From Rubellicoccus peritrichatus (GTDB taxonomy: Bacteria > Verrucomicrobiota > Verrucomicrobiia > Opitutales > Cerasicoccaceae): a stretch of DNA of 64,000 nt. A program made the translations under genes and the position numbers. Shown one piece after another: positions 18,001-27,500 of this stretch. The notes under the pieces are model-generated. The model saw only the letters and a list, made by a program, of their open reading frames with translations. It was not told where the DNA came from and did not search any database. Location of the stretch: contig NZ_CP136920.1 in NCBI RefSeq assembly GCF_033100135.1, positions 1,364,001 to 1,428,000 of the forward strand. The letters are read 5' to 3'. Each line of letters opens with the position of its first letter. Within the stretch, counting starts at the first letter, position 1.

Positions 18001-20131
18001 CGTCGATCATCCAGGTGTTGTCGACAATCTCAATGCCGGGATTGTCACTGTCGCCGAGGGTAATGACGGTATCCCATAAGGCATCGAGCTCCGCCTCGCC
18101 GTAGACCGTGTAGGTGGTGTTGTCGGAAGTGTAGGTGATGGTGAGGGGGTTGTCTTCCGGTGACTTGAATTCAAAGCCGCCCAGACTGATATCAGTGGAG
18201 ATACCAATGTCGACAGATTCCACGATCCCTCCTTCAATCTCAAAACCTGGTGTGTCGGCATCCCCGAGGAAGGCATCGATTTCATCGCCTTCAATCACCA
18301 CATCGACTTCACCATAAACTTCGTATAAGTCGTCTGTGCTGTTATAGATAAAGGTCACGCCATCGTCGCCCAAATTGATATCGATTCCATAAAGGGAGAA
18401 ATCCGCTGTCAGGGTGGCATCGAGGGATTGCAGGACAAAGTGGTTGTTGGAATCGCCTACCAGTTCCATTCCTGGTGCGTCGGAGGTGCCGGCCTGGATG
18501 CCGAGTGTCTGGTTGTCGAAGGTAACGCTAAGTCCGCCGAAGAGTTCGAAAACTTCACTCGTTTCGTTGTAACTGACGCCGAGGTAGTCGCCGGTGGTTT
18601 CAATTGTCAGACCGGAAAGGGTGATCGATTCTGAAATACCAACGTCGAAGTTGTTGAGAACACCGTCGGCAAAGGCAAAACCGGGGTTATCACTGGTTCC
18701 GAGGAACCCCGAAACATCGACACCGTCTACACCCACAGTGATGTCGCCATAGATTTCAAAGACATTGTCGACATTGCTGTAATCTGCATTCCCGATCTTG
18801 GAATAGTTGATGGTAACATCATCCGGAACGAACTCGACGCCGTAAAAGTTCATATCACCACTGACGCTGATGAGGAGTAGCTCTAGCTCCAGAGCATAGG
18901 TGATGGCATCGGCACTGAGAATAATGCCCGGGCTGTCATAGGTGCCGGCATCAAATTCCACATCCTGATCGCCAAAAGAAATTTGGATACCGCCAAAGGC
19001 ATAGTAATAATCATCGATTCCCGTATGGCTGAAGCCAATACCATCGTCGATTGTTTCAATGGTGACGCCTGCAATGTCGATGGATTCCATGATGATAAAA
19101 TCGACTCCGACAAGGTCGCCATCCTTGATTCGCATGCCGGGATAAGAGGTCGTGCTTCCATCGCCATTGATCGCATCATACCCGAAAGTCGCTGATACCA
19201 TGTTGCTTTCGATGGCGACACTGACCGTGCCGTCGATTTCGTAAAAATCCGTAGACTGGTTGTAAATGAGAGTAAGGGCATCGACGTCAAAGTCCAGTGA
19301 GTCGACTGAAAAGCTTCCACTGACCGTTGCGTTAAGGCTTTCCAGAATGAGTTGACTGGAGTCATTGCTGGAAAGCACGATTCCCGGATTGTCGATGTTG
19401 CCCAGAGTGGCAGTAAAGGTGGTATCGGTCCCGTCATAACGGATGCTGACGTCACCGTAGCTTTCGTAGAGATCTTCCATGGAATCATAAACGAAAGTGA
19501 AAGGCCCGCCGGCGCTTCCGATTTCAATGACGACACCATCGTAAGTCATGTCATCGGTGATGCCAAAACTGAAGCCGGATAAATCGCCTCCATCAATGAT
19601 CAATCCCGGTGTGTCTGCATCTCCCAAGGTGACCGTAAGCGGATCGGCATTCGACCCATCATTAAATTCAAGTGATGCGGATCCAAAAAAGATGTACTGG
19701 GCATCATCGGAGTCGTAGATAAAGGTCAGTGGATTATCGCTATCGACTGCGAAGCTGGCACCATAGAATTCGAAGTCCGTTTCCACCATAGCGGTAAGAG
19801 ATATGAGGTTGTTACCCGAATCAATGAGGAGGCCATCATTACCATCAGTATCCTCCATGGTAACGGTGAAAGATTCACTACCGAAGGTCACGGTAGATTG
19901 ACCTGAAGCACTCCAGCCGCCGTCGTTAGTTGAGGTAAAGGTCAGGCTATCCGCGTCAACCGTGATTCCTTCCAGAACGAGGTCTCCGGCCGGAGCTGTG
20001 TTGGCTGATGCGCCAGTCATTACAGCAAGTTTGGCAATGAGTATGAGAGTAAAGGCATTTCGATTTGGGACTAACTGCCGTATTGTCGTTAGTCGCATCA
20101 ATAGGGCTTTAATCAGAGAAAAGCGAGTCAT
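15017..20131 (-). CDS. Giant secreted repeat protein (1704 aa), downstream copy
   Basis: An exported protein. The N-terminus has a long signal region (hydrophobic L-I-L-I-A-K-L-A-V-M-T-G, cleavage near A-S-A at ~43). About nine imperfect 75-95-residue modules fill roughly residues 50-740, each with an F-x-Y strand, Y-x-x-Y/F-G, then L-G-D-x-D-x-P-G and an I/V-x-x-G turn. A unique beta-rich middle follows. Two SdrD-B-like segments with D-x-D-x-D/N calcium loops lie at about 1330-1510, a thrombospondin type 3-like D-P-D-N-D-G-L-S-N-K near 1600, and a C-terminal beta domain ending F-F-R-I-S-V-T-D. No sorting motif is recognised. It is 47 bp downstream of its longer paralogue and probably in one operon. 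Confidence 0.8.
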   Translation of the reverse strand: MTRFSLIKALLMRLTTIRQLVPNRNAFTLILIAKLAVMTGASANTAPAGDLVLEGITVDADSLTFTSTNDGGWSASGQSTVTFGSESFTVTMEDTDGNDGLLIDSGNNLISLTAMVETDFEFYGASFAVDSDNPLTFIYDSDDAQYIFFGSASLEFNDGSNADPLTVTLGDADTPGLIIDGGDLSGFSFGITDDMTYDGVVIEIGSAGGPFTFVYDSMEDLYESYGDVSIRYDGTDTTFTATLGNIDNPGIVLSSNDSSQLILESLNATVSGSFSVDSLDFDVDALTLIYNQSTDFYEIDGTVSVAIESNMVSATFGYDAINGDGSTTSYPGMRIKDGDLVGVDFIIMESIDIAGVTIETIDDGIGFSHTGIDDYYYAFGGIQISFGDQDVEFDAGTYDSPGIILSADAITYALELELLLISVSGDMNFYGVEFVPDDVTINYSKIGNADYSNVDNVFEIYGDITVGVDGVDVSGFLGTSDNPGFAFADGVLNNFDVGISESITLSGLTIETTGDYLGVSYNETSEVFELFGGLSVTFDNQTLGIQAGTSDAPGMELVGDSNNHFVLQSLDATLTADFSLYGIDINLGDDGVTFIYNSTDDLYEVYGEVDVVIEGDEIDAFLGDADTPGFEIEGGIVESVDIGISTDISLGGFEFKSPEDNPLTITYTSDNTTYTVYGEAELDALWDTVITLGDSDNPGIEIVDNTWMIDDLAIEVDRINLGFAQLQEVAVDYSRDNTDEIIVDITVDIYIPELEGEVDAEVVVDNGKISDIFLEYKATGTSEGIEVLDTGVDVAEMSVTLENLDQPADLIFDGTIGLEFGGQIGIGSTDVTLAYMEGEVYVDKTKLVISDSVYFGAYEDGDDWDALIFRGDGEMNINWANQVYSLSSDVYLPSDYGFKITDKLVITSEYIIMQASAEVRVPSGIPLIGGEDLGEIDFDLLVDMEDGSKSFAAAWVEIHMFGDTEEAGIKYKFDGGDIVFIGSGDIDNINNDIEDVEQTIENEGITYAQQTYTFEFEGASSFIADMSWYLDDGSGTVQDISEMKITMTGTIIDLVAEKTYHAQPLSMTVMDFTDGAFTTKADGDSGSGSLLLDFTNSQGAKVSTQGWIKQSPINGETVIDELVPGTVVITFQYPESLELGGIVTINEPTITQYDGLAKPSVLIADIEDDDAVITSVSAFNPLESCHDAWSSVDHDNLFTYSYSSYKSAWCVTSDSTDSVLHAGQKLDINLHATAPDKYAGDTYITIFADTDNTGHDGTPIMSNIPYNSEGDITTLGYTYRIFDMVWTVKNVTQVQDGTVYFYASISNGQQSTGYSAYSDAFTIESPVYGVVYDTDKTNPLEGFRVFLDTDGDFQYDASSEPSTLTDSEGNYVFDDVDTGSVTIGVVVPHGYQDNDTDKDLVTTTYVSNESTEVDFDVNLLDSISGYVFEDTNSDGLFDDDESGIQGVMLFLDQNDNDTYDANTDLKTVTNDDGFWRFYDVETDTTYDVHILAYPSQLSTHDENYITVDTTTQTTADTEDMVVASFAVASSQFDPGRVSSAVIASSEPVDSSTDTRKYTEFGDHNFGVYPTDVDQVRDRKYMSYILFYFPDDIPGITKKSIDPDNDGLSNKIEQLLNTDPNIANTSPVPIIVLGGSGLGTPGEDNLILVEYDVVASNRYEIQASSDLQTWETIDSFRATKTEPVILEIYTDLDSERAFFRISVTD

Positions 20132-20178
20132 TGTCTAATGTATTGTAAAACGGTTTTGTGTTATGTTTGCCCGGTATA

Positions 20179-23100
20179 TCAATCCGATACTCTTATGCGG
20201 AAGAAGGCCTGTTCGGAGCCCAAATCAGTGTTGATCTCGAGGATAACCGGTTCGGTCTCAGTGGCCCTGAAAGAATCAATTGTTTCCCAGGTTTGCAGGT
20301 CGCTGGAGGCTTGAACTTCATAGCGATATGAGGCGACGAGATTGTATTCGACCAGAATGAGGCTGTCATCACCCGGGCTTCCCAAGTCTGGATCACCAAT
20401 GCTGATAATGGGAATTGGAGATGTGTTAGCGGTGAGCGGATCCGTGTTCAGGAGTTGTTCGATCTTGTTGCTCAGTCCGTCATTGTCCGGATCGAGAGAT
20501 AAACCGGCTAACCCAGCGACACTGTCGGGAAAATACGACAGGACATAGGTCATATACCTGCGATCACGAACCTGATCGACGGCACCTGGGAAAACGCCGA
20601 TGTTATTGTCCCCAAACTCGGTATATTGTGGACTGGATGTCGCGAGGAAAACAGATGCTGTTGCCAATTCGGAGGAAGCAGGGATGCTGCTACCGGTATC
20701 CGGGATGCTCACGGTGGTTGTGTCAACCGTTATGAAGCTTTTATCACTTGTGCTTAACTGCGAAGGATAGGCCAGAATGTGCACGTCATAGCTTGTGTCG
20801 ACCTCAACCTCGTAAAAACGCCAAAAGCCTTTGTCATTGGTGATTGTTTTTATGTCGGTGCTTGCATCATAGGTGTCGTTGTTGTTCTGGTCGAGAAACA
20901 GTTGAACGCCCTGGATGCCCGACTCATTGTCATCAAAAATGCCATCAGAATTGGTATCCTCAAATACATAGCCCGAGATTGAATCGAGCTGGTTGATATC
21001 AAAGTCGACTTCAACGGACTTACCGCTAATGTAAGTAGTTGTGACAATGTCCTGGCTCGCTTCATTGGACTCATAGCCATATGGAATAATAACGCCCACG
21101 GAAACAGTTCCTTCAGGAACATTGTCAAAGACGTAGTGCCCGTTTGAATTGGAGATCGTGCTACGGTCAGTCAATGCGTCGTAATCCAGATCTCCGTTAA
21201 GATCGAGATAAACGCGAAGGCCTTTCAAATTCTTGCCGCTATTACTGTCGTAAACTCGGCCATAAATAGATGGCGTGATCTTGTAAGGACCGAAGTAATC
21301 GGAATAGGCGATCTTCTGATTATTATTGTTGATTTGAGCGTAGATATAATACTCTTGAGTCGGGTCCTGGTTGATGTTCTCGATTTTCCAGTCAAGAGTT
21401 TGCGAGACATCGGTATTGCTGCCGCCGTACTGGTAATCGACAAATGTGGAAACTGCAGTGCCGTCATAGTCCGTGTTGTCTGTGTCCACGTAAAGGGAAA
21501 TGTTGGTCTCATTGACAAAGGCGACATCGGAGAAGTATTTCAGATTGATTGGTAAGGTTGTTCCACCGAATAGAATGTCTTCACTTCCGGAAGTATCGGA
21601 GTTGCTGTCATTCAAGGTGACCGATTCTATATCTATGCTTGGGTCTGCATAATCGTAGTAGATACTGACGTGAGGTTGGGAAAATGTGACTTCAACTTTT
21701 TGTCCGTTAATCCTTTCCGGATAGGCGATGTGTAAAACGCCTTTTCCTTTTTCCAGTTTGTAAAAGCTGTCCACTTTGCTACTATCGAAAGTGTCCATTT
21801 TGTAAGAACCCTCGGAAATGATTTTGACACCACTGCTATGGGTTAGCTCCATGGCGTCAGAGCTGCCTGGCTCTCGCGATGTGAACTGGTCAATGGGCGG
21901 GTTATTGATCACATAGGCGGAATCGTCCATGCTGTAGACGACCCGGTCGAAACTCACCTGGTCGTTAAGTATCCGTGCAGGGTCATTTGTTGGTGCAATC
22001 ACTTCATCGATCCATACTGATGGAAGGATTATTGTATCACTGCTTCCTTCGTGTCTTGCTGTCCAGTCCAGGCTGATCATGAATGATGTTGCGCCTTCCG
22101 GGATATCGAAAGCGAAACTTTTAGCAATGAAAGTTGGGCCGCCGTTTTGTGCATCCGCAACAGCGGTTGCTACCTGTCCCTGCAGGTAGTTGACATCGCT
22201 GCTGTTGAGGTAATCGAAACTGCCATCATGAAATGTGTACTTGATGCCGACTTCCTCCGTGGTGAAGAGTAAATTTAAATCGACCCAGGCTGCAGCAAAG
22301 CTGTTGATAGCATTACCGGTTCCGTTCGAGTTTTCTGTCAGATCAATGAGGAGATCGAAATCAATCTCTCCTAATTCATCACCACCAATCAACGGAATGC
22401 TATCCGGGACACGGACTTCAGCCTTGGATTGGAGAATGATATACTCTTTGCTGAAAATAAGATTTTCCTCGATCTTGATACCGTAGTCGGTCGGCAAATA
22501 AAGATCGCTGTCCAGCGTATAAATGTCATCCGCCCAGTCGAGAGACATTTCGGCAGTGGCTTCAAAGATGAGCGACTTCCAGTCGTCGCCATCTTCATAG
22601 GCGCCGAAGAAAACTTTGTCATTGAGAGTCAGCTTTGTGCTGTCGACGTAAACTTCACCCTCAATATAAGACAGGGTGGCATCAGTACCTCCGATACCGA
22701 TTTGACCTCCGAATTCCAGACCAATGGTTCCGTCGAAGATCAGATCTGCCGGTTGATCAAGGTTTTCGAGTGATACACTCAGCTCGGCGATATCAACTCC
22801 AGTATCCAGAATTTCGATACCCTCGGAACTGCCTACGGCCTTGTATTCCAGAAAGATCGAAGTAATTTTACCATTGTCCGTATCCACAGTGGCGTCGATA
22901 TCTCCCTCGAACTCCGGGATATAAACATCCAGCGTCATATCAACAATGATATCGTCAGTATCGGAATCACGGCTGTAGTCGACTTCGACTTTTTGGATTT
23001 GAGCAAAGCCCAAATTGATTTTATCGACTTCGATATCGAGATTTTCGATGTCCCACTTGTTGTCGATGATTTCGATGCCGGGGTTGTCGGAGTCGCCGAG

Positions 23101-26100
23101 CGTAATAATAGTATCCCATAATGAGTCGAGTTCAGCTTGTCCGAATACCGTGTAGGTTGTGTTGTCAGCTGTGTAGGTAATTGTGAGTGGGTTGTCTTCC
23201 GGCGATTTGAATTCAAAACCACCGAGACTGATATCGGTGGAAACGCCGATGTCGACGGACTCCACAGTCCCGCCTTCGATCTCAAATCCAGGTGTGTCGG
23301 CATCCCCGAGAAAGGCTTCGATTTCATCGCCTTCTATTGTGATATCAACATCGCCATAGACTTCGTAAAGGTCGCTCATTTCATTGTAGACGAAGGTGAC
23401 ACCATCATCGCCAAGATTGATATCGATTCCGTAGAGGGAGAAGTCCGCCGTCAGTGTCGCATCGAGATACTGAAGTATCATATGATTTTTCTCATCACCC
23501 ACCAATTGCATGCCAGGCTGATCAGATGTCCCTGCTTGAACGCCAAGTGTTTGCCCATCAAAGCTAACACTGAGTCCGCCGAATACTTCATAGCTGTCAC
23601 TCGTTTCACTGTAGCTGAAACCAAGGAAATCACCGGTTGTTTCGATTGTAAGGCCGGAGAGTGTGATGGACTCCGATATGCCGAGATCAAGTCCTTCAAG
23701 GGCTCCGTCAACAAAAGTGAAGCCAGGATTATCCTTCGTTCCGAGGAAGGCGGAAACATCGACTCCGTCCACTCCGACTGTGACATCACCATAGATTTCA
23801 AAAATGTTGGAAGCAAAATTGTATTCGGAGTCGCCCAGTTTGGAATAGTTGACTGTAAGATCGTCAGGAACCAGCTCGATGCCGTAGAAATTCAGATTGC
23901 CACTCACACTGATTAGCAGGAATTCAAGCTCCATTGCATTTGTCGTCGAATCGGCACTGAGAATAATACCTGGACTTTCATAGTTGCCGGCATCGAATTC
24001 AACATCCTGATCACCAAATGCGATTTTGATGCCACCAAAGCCGTAATAGTAATCCTGAATGCCGGTATGGCTGAAGCCTATGCCGTCATCGGTTGTGTCC
24101 ATCGTAATGCCGGCGATTGAGATGGACTCAGTAATGATGAAATCGACTCCGACCAGGTCACCATCTTTAATCCGCATGCCGGGATAGGAAGTGGTTGTAC
24201 CGTCATCTTCTACAACGTCGTAGCCGAAGGTGGCCGATAACATATTGCTCTCAATTGCTACTTTGACCGTGCCATCGATTTCGTAATAATCCGTCCTTTT
24301 GCTGTAGATGAGGGTCAGGGCATCGACTTGGAAATCGAGAGAGTCCACACTAAAGCTGCCGCTCACTGTTGCGTTGAGGTTTTCGAGGGTGAGTTGATTG
24401 GAGTCATTGCTGGAGAGGACGATTCCGGGAGCATCTGCATCGCCAAGCATCACATCCAAAACAGAGCCAGTGTCATCATAGCTTATACTGACTTCGCCGT
24501 AGCTTTCATATAAGGATTCAGAAGGATTGTAGACGAAGGTGAAGGCCTCGGCGGCGCTTCCAATTTCAATAACGACGCCGTCGTAAGTTAAATCAGCCTG
24601 AATGCCGAAGTTGAAACTGGAAAGTGTGCCGCTATCGATTACAAGTCCTGGTGTGTCGGCGTCGCCGAGTACAACCGCGATCTCTTCGGGCTCTGTGCCA
24701 TTGTGGAAGTCAATTGAAGCAGACCCGTAAAGGGTGTATTCTGTTGCATCCGAATCGAAGATAAAACTCAGTGGGTTATCCATATCGACGGTGAAACTGA
24801 CTCCATATACTTCAAAGTCTGCCTCTACTTGTGTGTCCAGTGAAACAAGGCTGCCATCACTCTTCATGACCAGCCCGGCATTACCGCCTGCGGTGCTTAG
24901 TGATATACCAAACGATTGATCTTCGAATGAGGCAGTGGCCCCGCCGGTGACACTATAAGTGTCGTCGTCTTCGGAGTAGGTGAAACCGAAGCCATTCTCA
25001 TCCGGGGTAATGGTTAGGCCGTGGAAGCTCAAGGTGTTGTCTGACGCGATCGTTAAGCTGAGACTGGTGACATCTCCGTTCGAGACTTCGACTCCCGGTG
25101 TATCTTCATCACCGAAATCCACTTCGTATGAGCTGCTGCCTAGAGAGAGATCGGCAGTGCCATAGAACTTATAGTCACCGTCATCCGAATCATAAACAAA
25201 ATTCAAACCCGCGTCCTGATCTGTGGCAAAGGTCATTCCGGCAAGAGTGAAATCTGCACTGACTTTGGCATTGAGCGAAACGAGGGCGAGCTTGCCATCT
25301 GAGCCAACTTGCATGACAAATCCAGCATCTCCATCCGCTTCAAAAGAAACGCCGACTGATGAATCGAGAAAGGTGAGCGTGGCACCGCCTGCAGTTCCGT
25401 AAGTGTTATCAGTCGCAGAGTAACTGAAGGTTAGTCCTGAGTCATCGGGTGTGATGGTAATGCCACCGAGATTTAGTTCGCCATCCGTTGCAATGGTAAA
25501 GCTGTGACTCTGCGTGGTGCCATTGGCGATGACCAAACCCGGGTTATCAACATCTCCCAGTGAAACATCGGTAGAAGTGCCGACAATCTCAAGTGTGGCG
25601 TCCCCGTAAAGCTGGAATGTCTGGGAGTCCGTATCAAAAACGAAAGTAAGTGGATTGTCAGGATCGACGGTGTAGTCAGTTCCATAGAGTTCGAAGTCGC
25701 TGTTAACTTCGGCAGTGAGTGATTCGACGATTTGATTTCCATTGCCATCCTGACCAATGGCGAGACCATCTGTACCAATCTCAATGTCGAAGGACTGATC
25801 TGCATAAGACACGGTTGATGTTCCGGTATAAAGTGTCGTGTTATTGGGACCAGAGGTTGTTGTCAGGTTGTCGAGGTTGAAGGTTAGGCCGTTGAAAGGA
25901 ACATTCCCGGCTGGCTTTGCTGTGAATGATTGCACAGTCATCACGCCTTCGCTGTTCAGTCCAAGGACGAGGGAAGCCTCTTCGCCCTCACCGAATGTCT
26001 GTGCGACGGAGCTTCCATTAATGTAAAAGGAACCGACAAGCTGATAAGTTTGCGAATTGTAATCATAAACCAGAAGGGCATATGCCGGGACGCTTTGGCC

Positions 26101-27093
26101 TTCATACATGATGTCAGTTACAGAAAAGGTGCTTCCGGCCATCTGAAAAGAATTTCCATAAATCGTCAGGATCGTTTCATAGGGCTGATCATCGAGGAAA
26201 GCCAAACCGCCGTCGAAATACGGATCTATCTGATCCCAGAAATCCTCCAGCCTGACGTCGTAAGTCATTCCATCAATGGTGACAGTGGCACTTCCTGCTA
26301 GGGTGTAGAGTATTCCGTTGACGCTGTTATTGGGACCGCCATTCGATATCGTTCTCTGCTTAAAGTCTACATTGTCGAAGTTCGCTAGGTTCTGCAAACC
26401 GTGCAGATTCCAGGTGGCAGTCGTAACCCCAAAGCGGACAAAATCGGCGATGGGTTGTGGTTCCAGGGCGCTGTTGTAGTTGACCGTCATCCACCCAAGT
26501 TCTCCCTGGAAGAAGGTGATTAAATTACCGTCATGGGAAAAGGTAATGGGGCCTTTCACGACTAAGGCAGTGTCACTGGTATCTGCTACATCATCCGGAT
26601 TCGATAGTTGGATTTGTGACACGACGAGCTGGTAAAGTTGGACGGAGAGGGTTTCGCCGGAGTTGATGTCGAATCCGTTTGTTGTCAAATCACTGACAGC
26701 CCAGGTTTCGGAACCTGGTCCTGTGTACTCTGCCAGGCTCTCGAGCTTTGTTTGGTCCGCTGAAATTCCGTAAAGTGTGTAGGGTTGTTGAACAGTAAAA
26801 TTACCGGTATTGCTCGTGTTCACCTCAACGGTGCCATCGATCCGAATCAATGGCCGAAACGCTTCGCTGCCAGTTGGAGCGTAGCCGATCAGGACCTCAT
26901 CGGTGAAGGTGTAAACACTTCCAGCCAGACTGCTGTTGGCATCATCGACTTGAAAGCGGATTGATCCCAGATCAACTGTGACTGCGCAAAGTTTTGCTGA
27001 CAACCCAAAGGCGATGGCGAGCAGGCCCAGGCGATATGGCTTCAAAGCGGCGGTTCTTCTGAAGCGTCTAATAGAGGGTGATGGATTGGTCAT
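20179..27093 (-). CDS. Giant secreted repeat protein (about 2304 aa), upstream copy
   Basis: Paralogue of the adjacent 1704-residue protein. From about residue 800 to the C-terminus the two align closely, including runs of near identity such as S-P-E-D-N-P-L-T-I-T-Y-T and L-G-D-D-G-V-T-F. This copy has about four more modules and a unique N-terminal domain of ~330 residues. Total modules are about thirteen. SdrD-B-like calcium segments lie near 1940-2100, the thrombospondin 3-like motif near 2197, and the tail is ...F-F-R-I-R-V-S-D. I prefer ATG 27093, which precedes an R-R-F-R-R n-region and hydrophobic L-G-L-L-A-I-A-F-G-L signal core; an upstream ATG at 27138 is possible. The module family is not one I can name; a surface, adhesion or matrix role is inferred. 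Confidence 0.8.
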   Translation of the reverse strand: MTNPSPSIRRFRRTAALKPYRLGLLAIAFGLSAKLCAVTVDLGSIRFQVDDANSSLAGSVYTFTDEVLIGYAPTGSEAFRPLIRIDGTVEVNTSNTGNFTVQQPYTLYGISADQTKLESLAEYTGPGSETWAVSDLTTNGFDINSGETLSVQLYQLVVSQIQLSNPDDVADTSDTALVVKGPITFSHDGNLITFFQGELGWMTVNYNSALEPQPIADFVRFGVTTATWNLHGLQNLANFDNVDFKQRTISNGGPNNSVNGILYTLAGSATVTIDGMTYDVRLEDFWDQIDPYFDGGLAFLDDQPYETILTIYGNSFQMAGSTFSVTDIMYEGQSVPAYALLVYDYNSQTYQLVGSFYINGSSVAQTFGEGEEASLVLGLNSEGVMTVQSFTAKPAGNVPFNGLTFNLDNLTTTSGPNNTTLYTGTSTVSYADQSFDIEIGTDGLAIGQDGNGNQIVESLTAEVNSDFELYGTDYTVDPDNPLTFVFDTDSQTFQLYGDATLEIVGTSTDVSLGDVDNPGLVIANGTTQSHSFTIATDGELNLGGITITPDDSGLTFSYSATDNTYGTAGGATLTFLDSSVGVSFEADGDAGFVMQVGSDGKLALVSLNAKVSADFTLAGMTFATDQDAGLNFVYDSDDGDYKFYGTADLSLGSSSYEVDFGDEDTPGVEVSNGDVTSLSLTIASDNTLSFHGLTITPDENGFGFTYSEDDDTYSVTGGATASFEDQSFGISLSTAGGNAGLVMKSDGSLVSLDTQVEADFEVYGVSFTVDMDNPLSFIFDSDATEYTLYGSASIDFHNGTEPEEIAVVLGDADTPGLVIDSGTLSSFNFGIQADLTYDGVVIEIGSAAEAFTFVYNPSESLYESYGEVSISYDDTGSVLDVMLGDADAPGIVLSSNDSNQLTLENLNATVSGSFSVDSLDFQVDALTLIYSKRTDYYEIDGTVKVAIESNMLSATFGYDVVEDDGTTTSYPGMRIKDGDLVGVDFIITESISIAGITMDTTDDGIGFSHTGIQDYYYGFGGIKIAFGDQDVEFDAGNYESPGIILSADSTTNAMELEFLLISVSGNLNFYGIELVPDDLTVNYSKLGDSEYNFASNIFEIYGDVTVGVDGVDVSAFLGTKDNPGFTFVDGALEGLDLGISESITLSGLTIETTGDFLGFSYSETSDSYEVFGGLSVSFDGQTLGVQAGTSDQPGMQLVGDEKNHMILQYLDATLTADFSLYGIDINLGDDGVTFVYNEMSDLYEVYGDVDITIEGDEIEAFLGDADTPGFEIEGGTVESVDIGVSTDISLGGFEFKSPEDNPLTITYTADNTTYTVFGQAELDSLWDTIITLGDSDNPGIEIIDNKWDIENLDIEVDKINLGFAQIQKVEVDYSRDSDTDDIIVDMTLDVYIPEFEGDIDATVDTDNGKITSIFLEYKAVGSSEGIEILDTGVDIAELSVSLENLDQPADLIFDGTIGLEFGGQIGIGGTDATLSYIEGEVYVDSTKLTLNDKVFFGAYEDGDDWKSLIFEATAEMSLDWADDIYTLDSDLYLPTDYGIKIEENLIFSKEYIILQSKAEVRVPDSIPLIGGDELGEIDFDLLIDLTENSNGTGNAINSFAAAWVDLNLLFTTEEVGIKYTFHDGSFDYLNSSDVNYLQGQVATAVADAQNGGPTFIAKSFAFDIPEGATSFMISLDWTARHEGSSDTIILPSVWIDEVIAPTNDPARILNDQVSFDRVVYSMDDSAYVINNPPIDQFTSREPGSSDAMELTHSSGVKIISEGSYKMDTFDSSKVDSFYKLEKGKGVLHIAYPERINGQKVEVTFSQPHVSIYYDYADPSIDIESVTLNDSNSDTSGSEDILFGGTTLPINLKYFSDVAFVNETNISLYVDTDNTDYDGTAVSTFVDYQYGGSNTDVSQTLDWKIENINQDPTQEYYIYAQINNNNQKIAYSDYFGPYKITPSIYGRVYDSNSGKNLKGLRVYLDLNGDLDYDALTDRSTISNSNGHYVFDNVPEGTVSVGVIIPYGYESNEASQDIVTTTYISGKSVEVDFDINQLDSISGYVFEDTNSDGIFDDNESGIQGVQLFLDQNNNDTYDASTDIKTITNDKGFWRFYEVEVDTSYDVHILAYPSQLSTSDKSFITVDTTTVSIPDTGSSIPASSELATASVFLATSSPQYTEFGDNNIGVFPGAVDQVRDRRYMTYVLSYFPDSVAGLAGLSLDPDNDGLSNKIEQLLNTDPLTANTSPIPIISIGDPDLGSPGDDSLILVEYNLVASYRYEVQASSDLQTWETIDSFRATETEPVILEINTDLGSEQAFFRIRVSD

Positions 27094-27500
27094 TATCTGG
27101 GTTTTCTGAAAATGTTTGGTCGACTTCCCAGCGGGCATTCCAAGTTGAAACGCTGGATCACGTCTATTTTGCGGCCTTTTCCAAGTAGATTCTAAGCGTT
27201 ATGCTGGGACGCTAGTTGCGAGTAGAGTTGTACGGAATTTGTTTGGTATGAAGGCGTCAGGAATTGGGAAAATTATGTCTGATGTAAATTTGTGTGGTGC
27301 GATTTTTAGCACCACGCTGGAATTTGACATTATTATAGCAAAAACGAGATTAAGATATCATTAAGATTTGCAGCAGGCACGCTCATAAATACCCCATTTC
27401 GGGCATAGGGAGGTTTTACACTGTCGCGTTTGGCGAGCTGAGTGAAGTGGGCGTGAGAATGTATCTTTTCCAAGTTATGATGCGAACTTTGAGCGCCATA
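27094..27500. other. Intergenic region upstream of the giant-protein genes
   Basis: About 400 bp separate the giant gene's start from the stop of an AraC gene on the same strand. It contains a perfect 7-bp stem GTGGTGC / GCACCAC at 27294-27315 with an 8-nt loop and AT-rich DNA at 27320-27365. It must hold the promoter for the giant pair, but I cannot place -35/-10 boxes with confidence. No gene is supported. Confidence 0.5.

Noticed and set aside
17138-18079. Long antisense open frames inside the giant genes (also 23137-23916)
   Set aside because: They mirror the repetitive coding strand and have no independent features.
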